This document shows positions 1 to 7,988 of a DNA stretch of 64,000 nucleotides, piece by piece. A program made the position numbers and the translations under genes. Numbering within the stretch: the first letter of the stretch is position 1; each line of letters starts with the position of its first letter. This DNA comes from Peptoniphilus vaginalis (GTDB lineage: Bacteria; Bacillota; Clostridia; Tissierellales; Peptoniphilaceae): positions 496,001 to 560,000 of the forward strand of contig NZ_FXLP01000005.1 of the NCBI RefSeq assembly GCF_900176605.1, given 5' to 3'. The notes below the pieces were generated by a model. That model did not search any database and was not told where the DNA came from. It was given only the letters and a program-made list of their open reading frames with translations.

Positions 1-31
1 ATCATAAATCATAGGCACTCATAAATAAAGA

Positions 32-52
32 TTATACTTGTTTTTAGTATAA
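32..52. repeat. Short inverted repeat upstream of the first gene
   Basis: Seven-base arms TTATACT (32-38) and AGTATAA (46-52) flank a T-rich 7-nt loop. It lies in the leader region of the small membrane-protein gene at 131. The right arm contains a TATAAA-like -10 candidate, so it could be a promoter/operator or the tail of a gene left of the window. Function is not known. Confidence 0.35.
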
Positions 53-76
53 AATATTCTTATTCATACTTTACCA

Positions 77-117
77 AAATATCATTGTACATTGATGAAA
101 AATGTACTATGATATTT
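77..117. repeat. Long inverted repeat just before the ribosome binding site
   Basis: Arms of 17 nt (77-93 and 101-117) pair with a single T/T mismatch around a 7-nt loop. The right arm ends three bases before the Shine-Dalgarno of the gene at 131. There is no T-run on the plus side and only a short one on the minus side, so it is a poor terminator. A translation-modulating leader hairpin or a protein-binding palindrome fits better, but neither is shown. Confidence 0.5.
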
Positions 118-130
118 ATGAGGTGATTAT

Positions 131-337
131 ATGAGCGATTATTCTAATTATTTATTTAGACAGTTTTTAATTATTCTATTACCCTTTTACCCTATCATAC
201 TCGGAAAACTAGGATTTTCTGATTTTAAAAAATCCTTCAAAAAAGAATATTATATTCTTACATACCTCTGCACTGTTATAGCTTTCATTGTTTTTGCCTA
301 TTTTGTTTGTGTATATCAGCTTGGATTATATATATAA
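131..337 (+). CDS. Small hypothetical membrane protein, 68 aa
   Basis: A 68-residue protein with no recognised family. It has two hydrophobic stretches, about residues 9-26 and 43-64, separated by a Lys-rich segment (about 31-39). This suggests two membrane passes with the basic loop in the cytoplasm. The ATG is preceded by a good Shine-Dalgarno (GAGGTGAT, 120-127), which supports real expression. A hairpin sits directly before the ribosome binding site, and a bidirectional terminator at 365-396 closes the gene, so it appears to be a monocistronic unit convergent with the zinc transporter operon. Function unknown. Confidence 0.6.
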   Translation: MSDYSNYLFRQFLIILLPFYPIILGKLGFSDFKKSFKKEYYILTYLCTVIAFIVFAYFVCVYQLGLYI

Positions 338-364
338 TTAAAATTAAAACATAAGATATTAATA

Positions 365-396
365 AAGAGTGAGGTCATATAAAAATCCTCACTCTT
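365..396. terminator. Bidirectional intrinsic terminator
   Basis: Perfect 10-bp stem, AAGAGTGAGG paired with CCTCACTCTT, with T-rich sequence on the plus side and a shorter TTTATT tract on the minus side. It lies between the convergent 68-aa gene and znuB and overlaps the znuB stop codon. Confidence 0.85.
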
Positions 397-1186
397 ATTT
401 TCTCTTTATAATTAGTAAAATTGTTAAAAATAAAACTCCAATTAATACGATGGCACCACCTGGCTTTAATCCCAAGTAAAAGGATGACACAAGTCCAAGC
501 ATGGTAAAAATAAAACCAAAGCATGAAGCAAGAATAGTGGTCTTTAAATATCCAAACTTAAACTGCATAGCGCAAGCTACTGGCACTACCATTAGGGATG
601 AAATAATTAGAATCCCAACAGTCCTTGCTGATACAGAAATTGTAACAGCTATAAGAATCATGAAAATTAAATTTATTCTATCCACGTTGACTCCAGAAAG
701 TCTTGCAGAGGACTCATCAAAGGAAATATACATTAAGTCCACGAATAAATAGGAAAACAAAAAGAATACTATTATTGAAACCCCAAGTATTAGATAGAAA
801 TCTAATTGTGGTATGGCAATTATGGATCCAAATAAATATTCTTCAAAATTTGCACTTGTCTTAACAAAGCCTGAAAAAAGTGATGCGAGACCTATTCCTG
901 TGCTCATTAATATAGCAGAAGAAATTTCTTGATAACCAGGAAATTTCGTCCTAACATACTCCAAAAATATAGAGCCAACAACACAGAGTATTAAGGCTCC
1001 TATAACAGGAGAAGTTGAAGTAATGAGACCAAGCATTACACCAGCAAGGGATACGTGGGATAGGGCATCCCCAATTACAGATATTTTTTTATTTACAACC
1101 ACAACACCCATGCAAGGGATTATTACTGATAAAAAAGCTCCAACTATTAAAGCCTTTATCATATATGAATACTGAAAAATTTCCAT
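395..1186 (-). CDS. znuB: Zinc/manganese ABC transporter permease (ZnuB family)
   Basis: Membrane permease of an ABC-3 family metal importer, 263 aa, about eight hydrophobic segments. It forms the channel for zinc (or manganese) handed over by the substrate-binding lipoprotein. The family signature is visible in the N-terminal GDALSHVSLAGV segment and the later SSARLSGVNV coupling-region segment. The ATG start overlaps the znuC stop codon by one base (TAATG), so the two are translationally coupled. Last gene of a znuA-znuC-znuB operon ending at the terminator at 365-396. Zinc is preferred over manganese because the partner lipoprotein has a His-rich loop and the divergent neighbour is a Fur/Zur regulator; that metal choice is inference. 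Confidence 0.9.
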   Translation of the reverse strand: MEIFQYSYMIKALIVGAFLSVIIPCMGVVVVNKKISVIGDALSHVSLAGVMLGLITSTSPVIGALILCVVGSIFLEYVRTKFPGYQEISSAILMSTGIGLASLFSGFVKTSANFEEYLFGSIIAIPQLDFYLILGVSIIVFFLFSYLFVDLMYISFDESSARLSGVNVDRINLIFMILIAVTISVSARTVGILIISSLMVVPVACAMQFKFGYLKTTILASCFGFIFTMLGLVSSFYLGLKPGGAIVLIGVLFLTILLIIKRK

Positions 1187-1845
1187 TATTTCACTTCCCT
1201 TATCTTCTTATCTTTTATCTCATAAACCTTGTTAACATTCTCTTCTATTTCTTCAAGGTTGTGAGTTATCATAAGAATCGTAATATTGTGTTGTTGATTT
1301 ATGTGACTTAAAAGGTGAAATAAAGATTCCTTAGACTCCTTATCTACGCCAGTCATGGGTTCATCAAGAATTAAAAATTCTGGAGTTGCAACCAAGGTCT
1401 TGGCAATTAAAATTCTCTGCCTTTGTCCACCTGATAATTCTGTGTAAAGTCTCTCCCTGTAATCATTCATGCCAACTAAATTTAAGGCATTGGTTATTTT
1501 TTCTTTATGGTAAGTTTTTAATTTTCTAAACCCCTTATTCCTTGGATAAAGAGCTAGCGACAAGAGTTCTGAAACTGTAATTGGAAACTCAAGGCTTGAT
1601 GGTACAGAAAGTTGTGGAACGTAACCAATGTTTTCTATTCCATTTTCTGTATAAAAAGAAATAGTGCCCTCTAGCGGCTTAAGTTGATTTAAAATAAGTT
1701 TAACCAAAGTCGACTTTCCAGCACCATTAGATCCTATAAGGGCGATGTAGTCGCCCCTATAGACATCAAAATTTATATCATCTAAAACTAAATCATCATT
1801 GTATTTAAATTTTAGATTTTTAATTTCTAACAATTTTTCCTTCAC
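1186..1845 (-). CDS. znuC: Zinc ABC transporter ATP-binding protein (ZnuC family)
   Basis: Cytoplasmic ATPase that powers the metal importer, 219 aa. Walker A is GSNGAGKST (residues 38-46), the Q-loop glutamine is about residue 78, the ABC signature LSGGQ is at 137-141, Walker B with catalytic Glu is FLILDE (157-162), and the switch His is about 195. All nucleotide-binding residues are intact. The start codon is GTG and overlaps the znuA stop (TAGTG) by one base; its own stop overlaps znuB. It is the middle gene of the operon and should be co-regulated with the lipoprotein gene. Confidence 0.92.
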   Translation of the reverse strand: MKEKLLEIKNLKFKYNDDLVLDDINFDVYRGDYIALIGSNGAGKSTLVKLILNQLKPLEGTISFYTENGIENIGYVPQLSVPSSLEFPITVSELLSLALYPRNKGFRKLKTYHKEKITNALNLVGMNDYRERLYTELSGGQRQRILIAKTLVATPEFLILDEPMTGVDKESKESLFHLLSHINQQHNITILMITHNLEEIEENVNKVYEIKDKKIREVK

Positions 1846-2906
1846 TATTTTAAAGCACCTACTAAATTTTCTAGATTTTCTTCCATGATGCTAAAATAAT
1901 CTTCCTTATTATCTATTTGTTCTTGGCTCAAACCTTCAATTGGTGAAAGAACCTTAACTTGGCAACCAGTTTCACTTGCAATAATGTTTGAAACCTTTGG
2001 ATCAATTAATTCTTCTGTGAAAATAGTTTTAATATTATTTTCTTTTATATAAGAAATAATTTCTGCCATCTTCTTAGCATCTGGTTCAGTTTCTGCATTT
2101 ACTCCCTTAACACCAATTTGAGTTAAGCCGTAGTCCTTGCATAGATATCCATAGGCTTCGTGACCTACAACAATTTCTTTCTTTGGAAGATTTGCTAATT
2201 TTTCCTTATATTTTGCATCAAGTTCATCTAACATTTTAGCATATTTTTCATAATTTGACTCATAATAATCTGCATTGTCTTTGTCAAGTTCCACTAGGGC
2301 ATTTTTAATATTTTCCATTTCTATTTTTGCATTCTTTGGTGACATCCATACATGTGGATCCATTGGTCCATGGTGGTGCCCTTCGTGGTCATGTTCTTCA
2401 TGATTGTGGTTGTTTTCTGCTGCTTCATGATTGTGATTGTGATTTTCTTCAGCTTCATGGTTGTGATTATCAGCTTCGTGTTCGTGGTCATGATCTTCAT
2501 CTTCGTCGTCATGACTATGAGTTGACTTAATTAGTTCTACACCTTTTGATGCTTCAACAACTTTTAGGTCTTTATTTGATAGTGAACCAATAACCTTATC
2601 TGTCCAAGATTCAAGACCAGCTCCATTGTATATAAGCATATCAGCATTTTCTAGATTTTTAATTGCGTCAGAATCTGGTTCCCATCCATGAGGCTCAGTT
2701 CCTTGTGGCATAACCATTTCAACATCTAACTTATCACCAGCAATTTTTTTTGTAAAATCATAAATAGGATATACAGAAGCGTAAACCTTTAGCTTGTTGT
2801 CTTTATTGCTAGCTTCACTAGAGTTCTTAGCTTCTCCTCCTTTAGAACATCCTGATAATAAAATAATTCCTGCTAATAAAAATATAAATTTTTTAATATT
2901 TTTCAT
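1845..2906 (-). CDS. znuA: Zinc-binding lipoprotein of the ABC importer (ZnuA/AdcA family)
   Basis: Cluster A-I solute-binding protein, 353 aa, which captures zinc at the outer face of the membrane. A lipoprotein signal with lipobox LLSGC places the lipidated Cys at residue 20. Metal-ligand histidines are expected in the PHGWEPD, DPHVW and GHEAYGY segments. Between them lies a long His/Asp/Glu-rich loop (about residues 130-180), typical of zinc-specific members and rare in manganese-specific ones. An AGGAGG ribosome binding site (2911-2916) precedes the ATG. The promoter with an overlapping palindrome (2924-2947) suggests repression by the divergent Fur-family protein. First gene of znuACB. 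Confidence 0.92.
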   Translation of the reverse strand: MKNIKKFIFLLAGIILLSGCSKGGEAKNSSEASNKDNKLKVYASVYPIYDFTKKIAGDKLDVEMVMPQGTEPHGWEPDSDAIKNLENADMLIYNGAGLESWTDKVIGSLSNKDLKVVEASKGVELIKSTHSHDDEDEDHDHEHEADNHNHEAEENHNHNHEAAENNHNHEEHDHEGHHHGPMDPHVWMSPKNAKIEMENIKNALVELDKDNADYYESNYEKYAKMLDELDAKYKEKLANLPKKEIVVGHEAYGYLCKDYGLTQIGVKGVNAETEPDAKKMAEIISYIKENNIKTIFTEELIDPKVSNIIASETGCQVKVLSPIEGLSQEQIDNKEDYFSIMEENLENLVGALK

Positions 2907-2923
2907 TTTTTCCTCCTAAACAA

Positions 2924-2947
2924 TAATGATTTGCATTAGTAATTATA
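2924..2947 (-). promoter_or_regulatory. znuA promoter with candidate metal-regulator operator
   Basis: On the minus strand an extended -10, TGTTATAAT, has its hexamer at 2942-2947. Immediately downstream, over the expected start of transcription, is the inverted repeat TAATG-N5-CATTA (2924-2938). An operator at this place would block transcription. Binding by the divergent Fur/Zur protein is an inference from position, not from a match to a published consensus. Confidence 0.5.
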
Positions 2948-2995
2948 ACAGAAAAAAATAATAATAAAAGGTGTTTTTTAAATTAACTTAAATTT

Positions 2996-3026
2996 TGTTA
3001 TAATTATCTTATTAAAGGTGGTGAGG
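2996..3026 (+). promoter_or_regulatory. Promoter and ribosome binding site of the Fur/Zur gene
   Basis: Extended -10 TGTTATAAT (hexamer 2999-3004) is followed by AAAGGTGGTGAGG (3014-3026) just before the ATG at 3029. The leader is very short (about 18 nt). It lies back-to-back with the znuA promoter in a 122-bp intergenic region. Confidence 0.55.
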
Positions 3027-3028
3027 TT

Positions 3029-3442
3029 ATGAAAATATTTGATGATATTTTAAGAAAACATAATTTGAAGGTTACTAAGGGTCGTCTTGCACTTTTAGAA
3101 GAATTAAATAAATCAAAAGTTCCTATGAATACAGAAGAAATTTTTGAATCTGCCGACAAGGATTCTATTCCCAGTCTTACTTCCCTCTATAGGATGTTAA
3201 ATGAGCTATCAGAAAAAGGAATAATAAGAAAAAATTTATACTCTAATGGTCTCTTCTATTATGAGTTTGCTGAATCTGAACATAGACATTATATAGTTTG
3301 CTCAAAGTGTGGCAAGGTGTCTCCAATAAAAGAATGTCCTATTTCGGATTTTGAAAAAATTGCTGAAGAAGAAACTGGTTTTAAAGTTATAGGTCACCTT
3401 GTTGAGCTAAAGGGTCTTTGTCCAGAATGTCAAAAGAATTAA
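3029..3442 (+). CDS. Fur-family metalloregulator, probably zinc uptake repressor Zur
   Basis: 137-aa winged-helix repressor of the Fur family. The N-terminal DNA-binding half contains SLTSLYRMLNELSEKG (recognition helix region). The C-terminal half carries the metal site HRHYIVCSKCGK and a second CPECQ near the end, giving the two CxxC pairs of the structural zinc site. Because it is divergent from znuACB with a palindrome in between, a Zur role (zinc-loaded repressor of zinc uptake) is the best reading. PerR or Fur cannot be excluded from sequence alone, so no symbol is given. Confidence 0.85.
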   Translation: MKIFDDILRKHNLKVTKGRLALLEELNKSKVPMNTEEIFESADKDSIPSLTSLYRMLNELSEKGIIRKNLYSNGLFYYEFAESEHRHYIVCSKCGKVSPIKECPISDFEKIAEEETGFKVIGHLVELKGLCPECQKN

Positions 3443-3515
3443 TTTCATAATATGGAATAGACTTCGTATGGCAAAATTTTTCTTTACTTTTTCTTGTTTA
3501 GGGTTATAATTATAT

Positions 3516-3545
3516 TAGTGAAATAATATTTGAATTATTTTACTA
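3516..3545. repeat. Hairpin downstream of the Fur/Zur gene
   Basis: TAGT/ACTA and AAATAAT/ATTATTT arms are separated by one mismatch, with a 6-nt loop. It sits in the 169-bp gap between the Fur/Zur gene and the carrier gene, before the stronger terminator at 3570-3606. Possibly a weak terminator for the regulator. The rest of the gap shows nothing recognisable. Confidence 0.35.
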
Positions 3546-3569
3546 TCCTTTACTTATATTTTGAAAATG

Positions 3570-3606
3570 AAAGAGACTTACTGTACACCCCGCAGTAAGT
3601 CTCTTT
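3570..3606. terminator. Bidirectional terminator, 14-bp stem
   Basis: AAAGAGACTTACTG (3570-3583) pairs perfectly with CAGTAAGTCTCTTT (3593-3606) around a 9-nt loop, with T-rich flanks on both sides. It ends the minus-strand carrier gene (stop at 3612) and can also stop readthrough from the Fur/Zur gene. Confidence 0.9.
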
Positions 3607-3611
3607 TATTT

Positions 3612-4910
3612 TTATATTAATGTTGTGACAAATCCACCTAATACAATTAGTGGTAATCCAAAGAATATAATCTGTGGAATGCAAGTATCCTTTATATGAT
3701 CGTGTTGACCATCCACTGAAAGACCAGATGTTGGTCCCAGAGTTGTATCTGATGCTGGTGAACCTGCATCACCACAAGCTGCTGCAATTGTAACAAGTAG
3801 GATAGTCGCCTTAAGGGAGTATCCTAAACTCATTGCTATTGGAACATAAATTGCAGAAATAATTGGAACTGTACCAAAGGAAGTTCCTATTCCAAGAGTA
3901 ATCATAAGTCCTAGCAAAATCATTACATATGAAGCTACAAGTTTTGATCCACCAAGTAGGTTTTGGGCAACTTGAACTAAGTCATCTATTGCACCTGACT
4001 TTATTACTACATTTGCATAACCAGCAGCAATTAACATAACAAAGGCTATGAAGCCCATCATGCTAATGCCACCATCAAGCATCTTTTGCATATCAGACCA
4101 CTTTATTACGCCTGTTATAACTACAAATATAAGTCCCACTAAGGCTCCCAGAGGAAGGGACTCTGTTAATATTTGTACCACAACTGTAATGAGTCCAGAA
4201 AGTAAAACTAGAATGTGTTTCTTTTCTAATTCATCTCCTACTTCAACAATTTCACCTTTTACATCCTTAGTGTCATATTCCCTATCTCTTATAAAGAATA
4301 ATAAACCAGAACATAGACCTAAAAACATAATAGCTGCAACAATCCAGTTAGTTCCTGTTACATCTTTATCTGTAATGTTAAGTCCTGATCTTCCAAAGGA
4401 ATCAATTATTAAGCCATGAAAAATTGCACCATAACCTAGAGGTATCGCAATATAGGGTGCCTTAAGTCCAAAACCAAAGGAAACAGAAAGCATCTTTCTA
4501 TTCATTTTCATCTTATTAGTAAGTGAAAGAAGAGGTGGAATCAAAATTGGAATAAAGGCTATGTGGATTGGTATAATTGTTTCTGCCATTATGGCTATTA
4601 CGATTATTATCCCACAAAGTAAAATCTTGTTTCCCTTAACTAAGGATCCAATTTTTTTTGCCATTATCGCTGCTGCACCAGTTTCTTCCATGCAATAAGC
4701 TAAAGATCCTAGCAATATATAACTCAAGGCTGTTTCAGCGTTACCTCCCATACCACCTATTAGGGTGCTCATTGTTTCAGCAATACCCATACCTGAGATA
4801 AGTCCTGCAGAAATTGCTGAGATCATTAGAGCAAAAAATACAGGAATTTTTACTAAACATAAAGCTGCCAAAATAATTACCGACAGCACTACTGCGTTTG
4901 AAAATATCAT
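3612..4910 (-). CDS. Na+/H+ antiporter-superfamily carrier (YuiF/NhaC type)
   Basis: Polytopic membrane carrier, 432 aa, with about eleven to twelve hydrophobic segments. The conserved C-terminal signature GDAGSPASDTTLGPTSGL followed by DGQHDH is characteristic of the YuiF-like branch of the Na+/H+ antiporter family, whose members include amino-acid (histidine) carriers as well as cation antiporters. Substrate therefore cannot be assigned. Monocistronic: its own terminator lies at 3570-3606 and the ftsH terminator lies upstream at 4977-5009. Length is normal for the family. Confidence 0.82.
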   Translation of the reverse strand: MIFSNAVVLSVIILAALCLVKIPVFFALMISAISAGLISGMGIAETMSTLIGGMGGNAETALSYILLGSLAYCMEETGAAAIMAKKIGSLVKGNKILLCGIIIVIAIMAETIIPIHIAFIPILIPPLLSLTNKMKMNRKMLSVSFGFGLKAPYIAIPLGYGAIFHGLIIDSFGRSGLNITDKDVTGTNWIVAAIMFLGLCSGLLFFIRDREYDTKDVKGEIVEVGDELEKKHILVLLSGLITVVVQILTESLPLGALVGLIFVVITGVIKWSDMQKMLDGGISMMGFIAFVMLIAAGYANVVIKSGAIDDLVQVAQNLLGGSKLVASYVMILLGLMITLGIGTSFGTVPIISAIYVPIAMSLGYSLKATILLVTIAAACGDAGSPASDTTLGPTSGLSVDGQHDHIKDTCIPQIIFFGLPLIVLGGFVTTLI

Positions 4911-4976
4911 TTCTTCTCCTTTTCTATTAAATTATATGCTTACAATATATATTCTATGATAAAATATACCCAAAAA

Positions 4977-5009
4977 AAAAGACTTTTCACTAAATTAGAA
5001 AAGTCTTTT
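4977..5009. terminator. Terminator after ftsH
   Basis: AAAAGACTTTTC (4977-4988) pairs with GAAAAGTCTTTT (4998-5009); flanking A and T runs make it symmetric. It ends ftsH on the minus strand and isolates the carrier gene. Confidence 0.85.
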
Positions 5010-5074
5010 ACCTTTATTTGATATTAATTAATTCCACATCAACAATTAAATTTTTTTAAATAATTATTAATTAC

Positions 5075-6979
5075 TTAATTTATTGAAGATTCATTTTTAT
5101 CTTCTTCAATTGTTTCATTCTTATCTTCTTGAGAAAGTTCTTCCTCTTCTTCATATCTTTTTAAGATATCCATAAACTCTTCACCAGTAATAGTTTCTTG
5201 ACGAAGTAGATATTCTGAAATAGCATGAAGGGCTTTTATATTTTCTCTTAAAATTTTTCTTGCTTCCTTATGAGCATCATCAATAATTTTTTGAACAGCT
5301 GCGTCAATTTCATATTGAGTTTGTGGTGAACATTGTAGAGAAGTATCTCCACCAAGATAAGCATTAGTCATAGATTCAAGTGCTACAAAACCAAATTCAT
5401 CTGTCATACCAAATCTTGTCACCATGGCCTTGGCAATCTTTGTTGCCTTTTCAATATCATTTGAAGCGCCACTTGTCCTTATGTTAAAGATTAATTCTTC
5501 TGCTGATCGTCCCCCAGTTAAGGTTACGATGTTGTTGATAGCATCTTCCTTAGTCATTAAGAATTTTTCTTCTTCATCAACCTGCATAGTGTAACCCAGA
5601 GCTCCTGAGGTCCTAGGTATAATTGTTATCTTATGAACTGGTGCAGAACCCTTTTGCTTTGCAGCTACAAGAGCATGACCTACTTCGTGATAAGCTATAA
5701 TCCTCTTTTCACGAGGAGATATAACAGCATTTTTCTTTTCATAACCAGCTAATACAACTTCAACAGATTCTTCAAGGTCTCTTTCACTCATCTTGTCCCT
5801 ACCTTGACGAACTGCACGAAGGGCCGCTTCGTTTACCATATTGGCAAGGTCTGCCCCACTTGCACCTGCAGTTGCTCTACCAATTTTTTCATAATCAATG
5901 TTCTCTTCTTTTTTAATATCCTTGACATGAACCTTTAAAATTTCAACCCTACCATTTAAGTCAGGTAATTCAACTGGAATTCTCCTATCAAACCTTCCCG
6001 GTCTTAAAAGTGCTGGGTCTAAGGAGTCTGGCCTATTAGTTGCAGCTAAAATTACTACTCCAGCCTTTGCATCGAAGCCATCCATTTCTGAAAGAAGTTG
6101 ATTTAGAGTTTGTTCTCTTTCATCATTGCCAGAAAAACCTGATCCATCTCTCTTCTTTCCAATAGTGTCAATTTCATCAATAAATATAATACAAGGAGCC
6201 TTTTCCACTGCTTGCTTAAATAAGTCTCTCACCTTGGCTGCACCAAGCCCAACAAACATTTCTACAAAGGCAGAACCTGATATAGAGAAGAAAGGTACTT
6301 CTGCTTCACTAGCAACAGCCTTAGCTAATAGGGTCTTACCTGTCCCTGGAGGTCCAACGAGTAGAGCCCCCTTTGGAAGTTTTGCCCCAATTTCTGTGTA
6401 TTTCTTTGGATTGTGTAAAAAGTCTACAAGTTCTGATAGAGCCTCCTTAGCTTCATCTTGACCTGCAACATTATCAAATTTAATACCATCAGTTGATTCC
6501 ACATAAATTTTTGCTCCACTTTTGCCAAAATTCATTGGACCAACGTCCCCCATTTTTTTGAAAATAAATTTGGAAAGTAAGAGCCAAAAAGCAATAAATA
6601 TCGCAAAGGTTGCAACAGTTGAGATGATAAAGGATAAAACTGGATTCATCTCGGGTTTATAAACTTGGGCTGACTTTACATTTTTATTTACTAATCTATC
6701 GACTAAATTAGGATCATACATCCTATTAGTTTCATATTTAATTTTCTTTCCGTCTTTTTCAACTTCAAAGGCAATAGTTCTATCTCTTACCTCTGCCTTT
6801 TTTACCTGATTCCCATTTACCATATTTACAAAGGAAACATAATCAATTTCTTTTATTTCTGAATCCTTATTAAGTCTTGGTAAGACTACTATGGCAACTG
6901 TGTAAAAAATTACAATTGCCAAGATTACGTAAATTATTGTGGGAATATATTTTTTATAATCATTATTTTTATTTGACAA
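5075..6979 (-). CDS. ftsH: ATP-dependent zinc metalloprotease FtsH
   Basis: Membrane-anchored AAA+ protease for quality control of membrane and short-lived proteins, 634 aa. Two transmembrane segments (about 12-33 and 115-136) flank an extracytoplasmic domain. Walker A is GPPGTGKT (209-216), Walker B is IIFIDEID (about 264-271), the second region of homology is NRPDSLDPALLRPGRFDR, and the zinc-binding HEVGH is at 431-435. The C-terminus is an acidic tail. The start is TTG, chosen because GAGGGGG lies six bases upstream. It stands alone between two terminators rather than next to tilS-hpt as in many Firmicutes. Confidence 0.97.
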   Translation of the reverse strand: MSNKNNDYKKYIPTIIYVILAIVIFYTVAIVVLPRLNKDSEIKEIDYVSFVNMVNGNQVKKAEVRDRTIAFEVEKDGKKIKYETNRMYDPNLVDRLVNKNVKSAQVYKPEMNPVLSFIISTVATFAIFIAFWLLLSKFIFKKMGDVGPMNFGKSGAKIYVESTDGIKFDNVAGQDEAKEALSELVDFLHNPKKYTEIGAKLPKGALLVGPPGTGKTLLAKAVASEAEVPFFSISGSAFVEMFVGLGAAKVRDLFKQAVEKAPCIIFIDEIDTIGKKRDGSGFSGNDEREQTLNQLLSEMDGFDAKAGVVILAATNRPDSLDPALLRPGRFDRRIPVELPDLNGRVEILKVHVKDIKKEENIDYEKIGRATAGASGADLANMVNEAALRAVRQGRDKMSERDLEESVEVVLAGYEKKNAVISPREKRIIAYHEVGHALVAAKQKGSAPVHKITIIPRTSGALGYTMQVDEEEKFLMTKEDAINNIVTLTGGRSAEELIFNIRTSGASNDIEKATKIAKAMVTRFGMTDEFGFVALESMTNAYLGGDTSLQCSPQTQYEIDAAVQKIIDDAHKEARKILRENIKALHAISEYLLRQETITGEEFMDILKRYEEEEELSQEDKNETIEEDKNESSIN

Positions 6980-7014
6980 ATTTTTCCCCCTCTTAAAGGT
7001 TAATAAAGAAAAAA

Positions 7015-7033
7015 TTTGGGACCAAGTCCCAAA
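7015..7033 (-). terminator. Terminator after recR
   Basis: TTTGGGAC and GTCCCAAA form an 8-bp stem with a 3-nt loop; on the minus strand it is followed by six Ts. It directly follows the recR stop codon (7035) and separates dnaX-ybaB-recR from ftsH. Confidence 0.8.
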
Positions 7034-7034
7034 A

Positions 7035-7637
7035 TTAGTCTAGTCTTCTTCTATTTTCCATTGCCGTTTGAATTGTTATCTCATCATAATACTCAAGGTC
7101 GCCGCCAACTGGAAGTCCGTAGCCAATTCTTGAGACAATAATGTCGTAATCTTCTAGGATATTTTTAATATACCTTGCTGTCGCATCTCCATCTACAGTT
7201 GGATTAGTTGCAACTATTACTTCCTTTATGTCTCCCTCTTCAATTCTTTTTATTAATTCTTTAATAGTAACATCTTCAGGAGTCTTGCCTTTAAGGGGTG
7301 AAATAACTCCGTGAAGTACATGATACTTGCCACGAAAACTTAAAGACCTTTCCATTGCGTCAACATCTTTTGGACTTTCTACAACACAAATTATTGAATC
7401 GTCCCTATTTTTGTTGGAGCAAATTTCGCAAGGATCACTATCCGCATAGTTCATACAAATTGAACATTCAACAGTGTTGTTTTTAGCAGAAATTAAAGCC
7501 TCTGCTAAGTCCCTAACTTCATTTTCTTCAAGTCCAATTATATAATAGGCTAGTCTTTGAGCAGTCTTAGAACCAATTCCCGGTAGACGATTTAATCTCT
7601 TGATTAAGTCTTCAATAGGTCCTATTTCTTTTGTCAT
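7035..7637 (-). CDS. recR: Recombination mediator RecR
   Basis: 200-aa DNA repair protein acting with RecO (encoded at 28400-29104) to load RecA onto gapped DNA. Helix-hairpin-helix region LPGIGSKTAQRLA is at about 18-30, a four-Cys zinc finger is at C58, C61, C70 and C73, and a Toprim domain begins with IICVVESPKDV. Length is standard. The ATG lies one base after the ybaB stop codon, so dnaX-ybaB-recR forms the classic compact operon. Confidence 0.97.
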   Translation of the reverse strand: MTKEIGPIEDLIKRLNRLPGIGSKTAQRLAYYIIGLEENEVRDLAEALISAKNNTVECSICMNYADSDPCEICSNKNRDDSIICVVESPKDVDAMERSLSFRGKYHVLHGVISPLKGKTPEDVTIKELIKRIEEGDIKEVIVATNPTVDGDATARYIKNILEDYDIIVSRIGYGLPVGGDLEYYDEITIQTAMENRRRLD

Positions 7638-7638
7638 A

Positions 7639-7980
7639 TTATAGCCCCGGTATGTTTAATCCACCTGTGAATTTACCCATTTGAGAGCTCATCTTGCTAT
7701 CAGCATTTCTCAATGCTTCATTAACTGCGGCAACAATTAGGTCTTCAAGCATTTCAACATCGTCAGGATCTACTGCATCCTTATCTAGCTTAATAGAAAT
7801 AAGTTCCTTGTTGCCATTCACAGTAGCAGAAACTGCTCCACCACCTGCAGTAGCAGTAATTTCTTCATTTGCTAAATTTTCTTGCATCTCTTCCATTTGT
7901 TTTTGAAGCTTTTCGATTTGCTTCATCATATTATTTCTTCCGCCTCCACCAGGGAAGCCGTTAAATCCACCTCTAGCCAT
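7639..7980 (-). CDS. Nucleoid-associated protein YbaB/EbfC
   Basis: 113-aa DNA-binding nucleoid protein. Gly-rich N-terminus (ARGGFNGFPGGGGRNNMMKQIEK), a predicted helical coiled-coil (about 17-42), then the conserved segment DPDDVEMLEDLIVAAVNEAL. The family forms dimers that grip DNA like tweezers. GGAGG precedes the ATG. It lies 8 bp after dnaX and one base before recR, the usual order. Confidence 0.93.
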   Translation of the reverse strand: MARGGFNGFPGGGGRNNMMKQIEKLQKQMEEMQENLANEEITATAGGGAVSATVNGNKELISIKLDKDAVDPDDVEMLEDLIVAAVNEALRNADSKMSSQMGKFTGGLNIPGL

Positions 7981-7988
7981 TTTTCCTC

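Noticed and set aside
2321-2530. Open frames rich in Met/Thr or His/Asp on both strands inside znuA
   Set aside because: They are shadows of the His-codon-rich loop of ZnuA in other frames, with no ribosome binding site.
5075-5300. Possible truncation of FtsH because of its short acidic tail
   Set aside because: Length (634 aa) and end composition are normal for Gram-positive FtsH.
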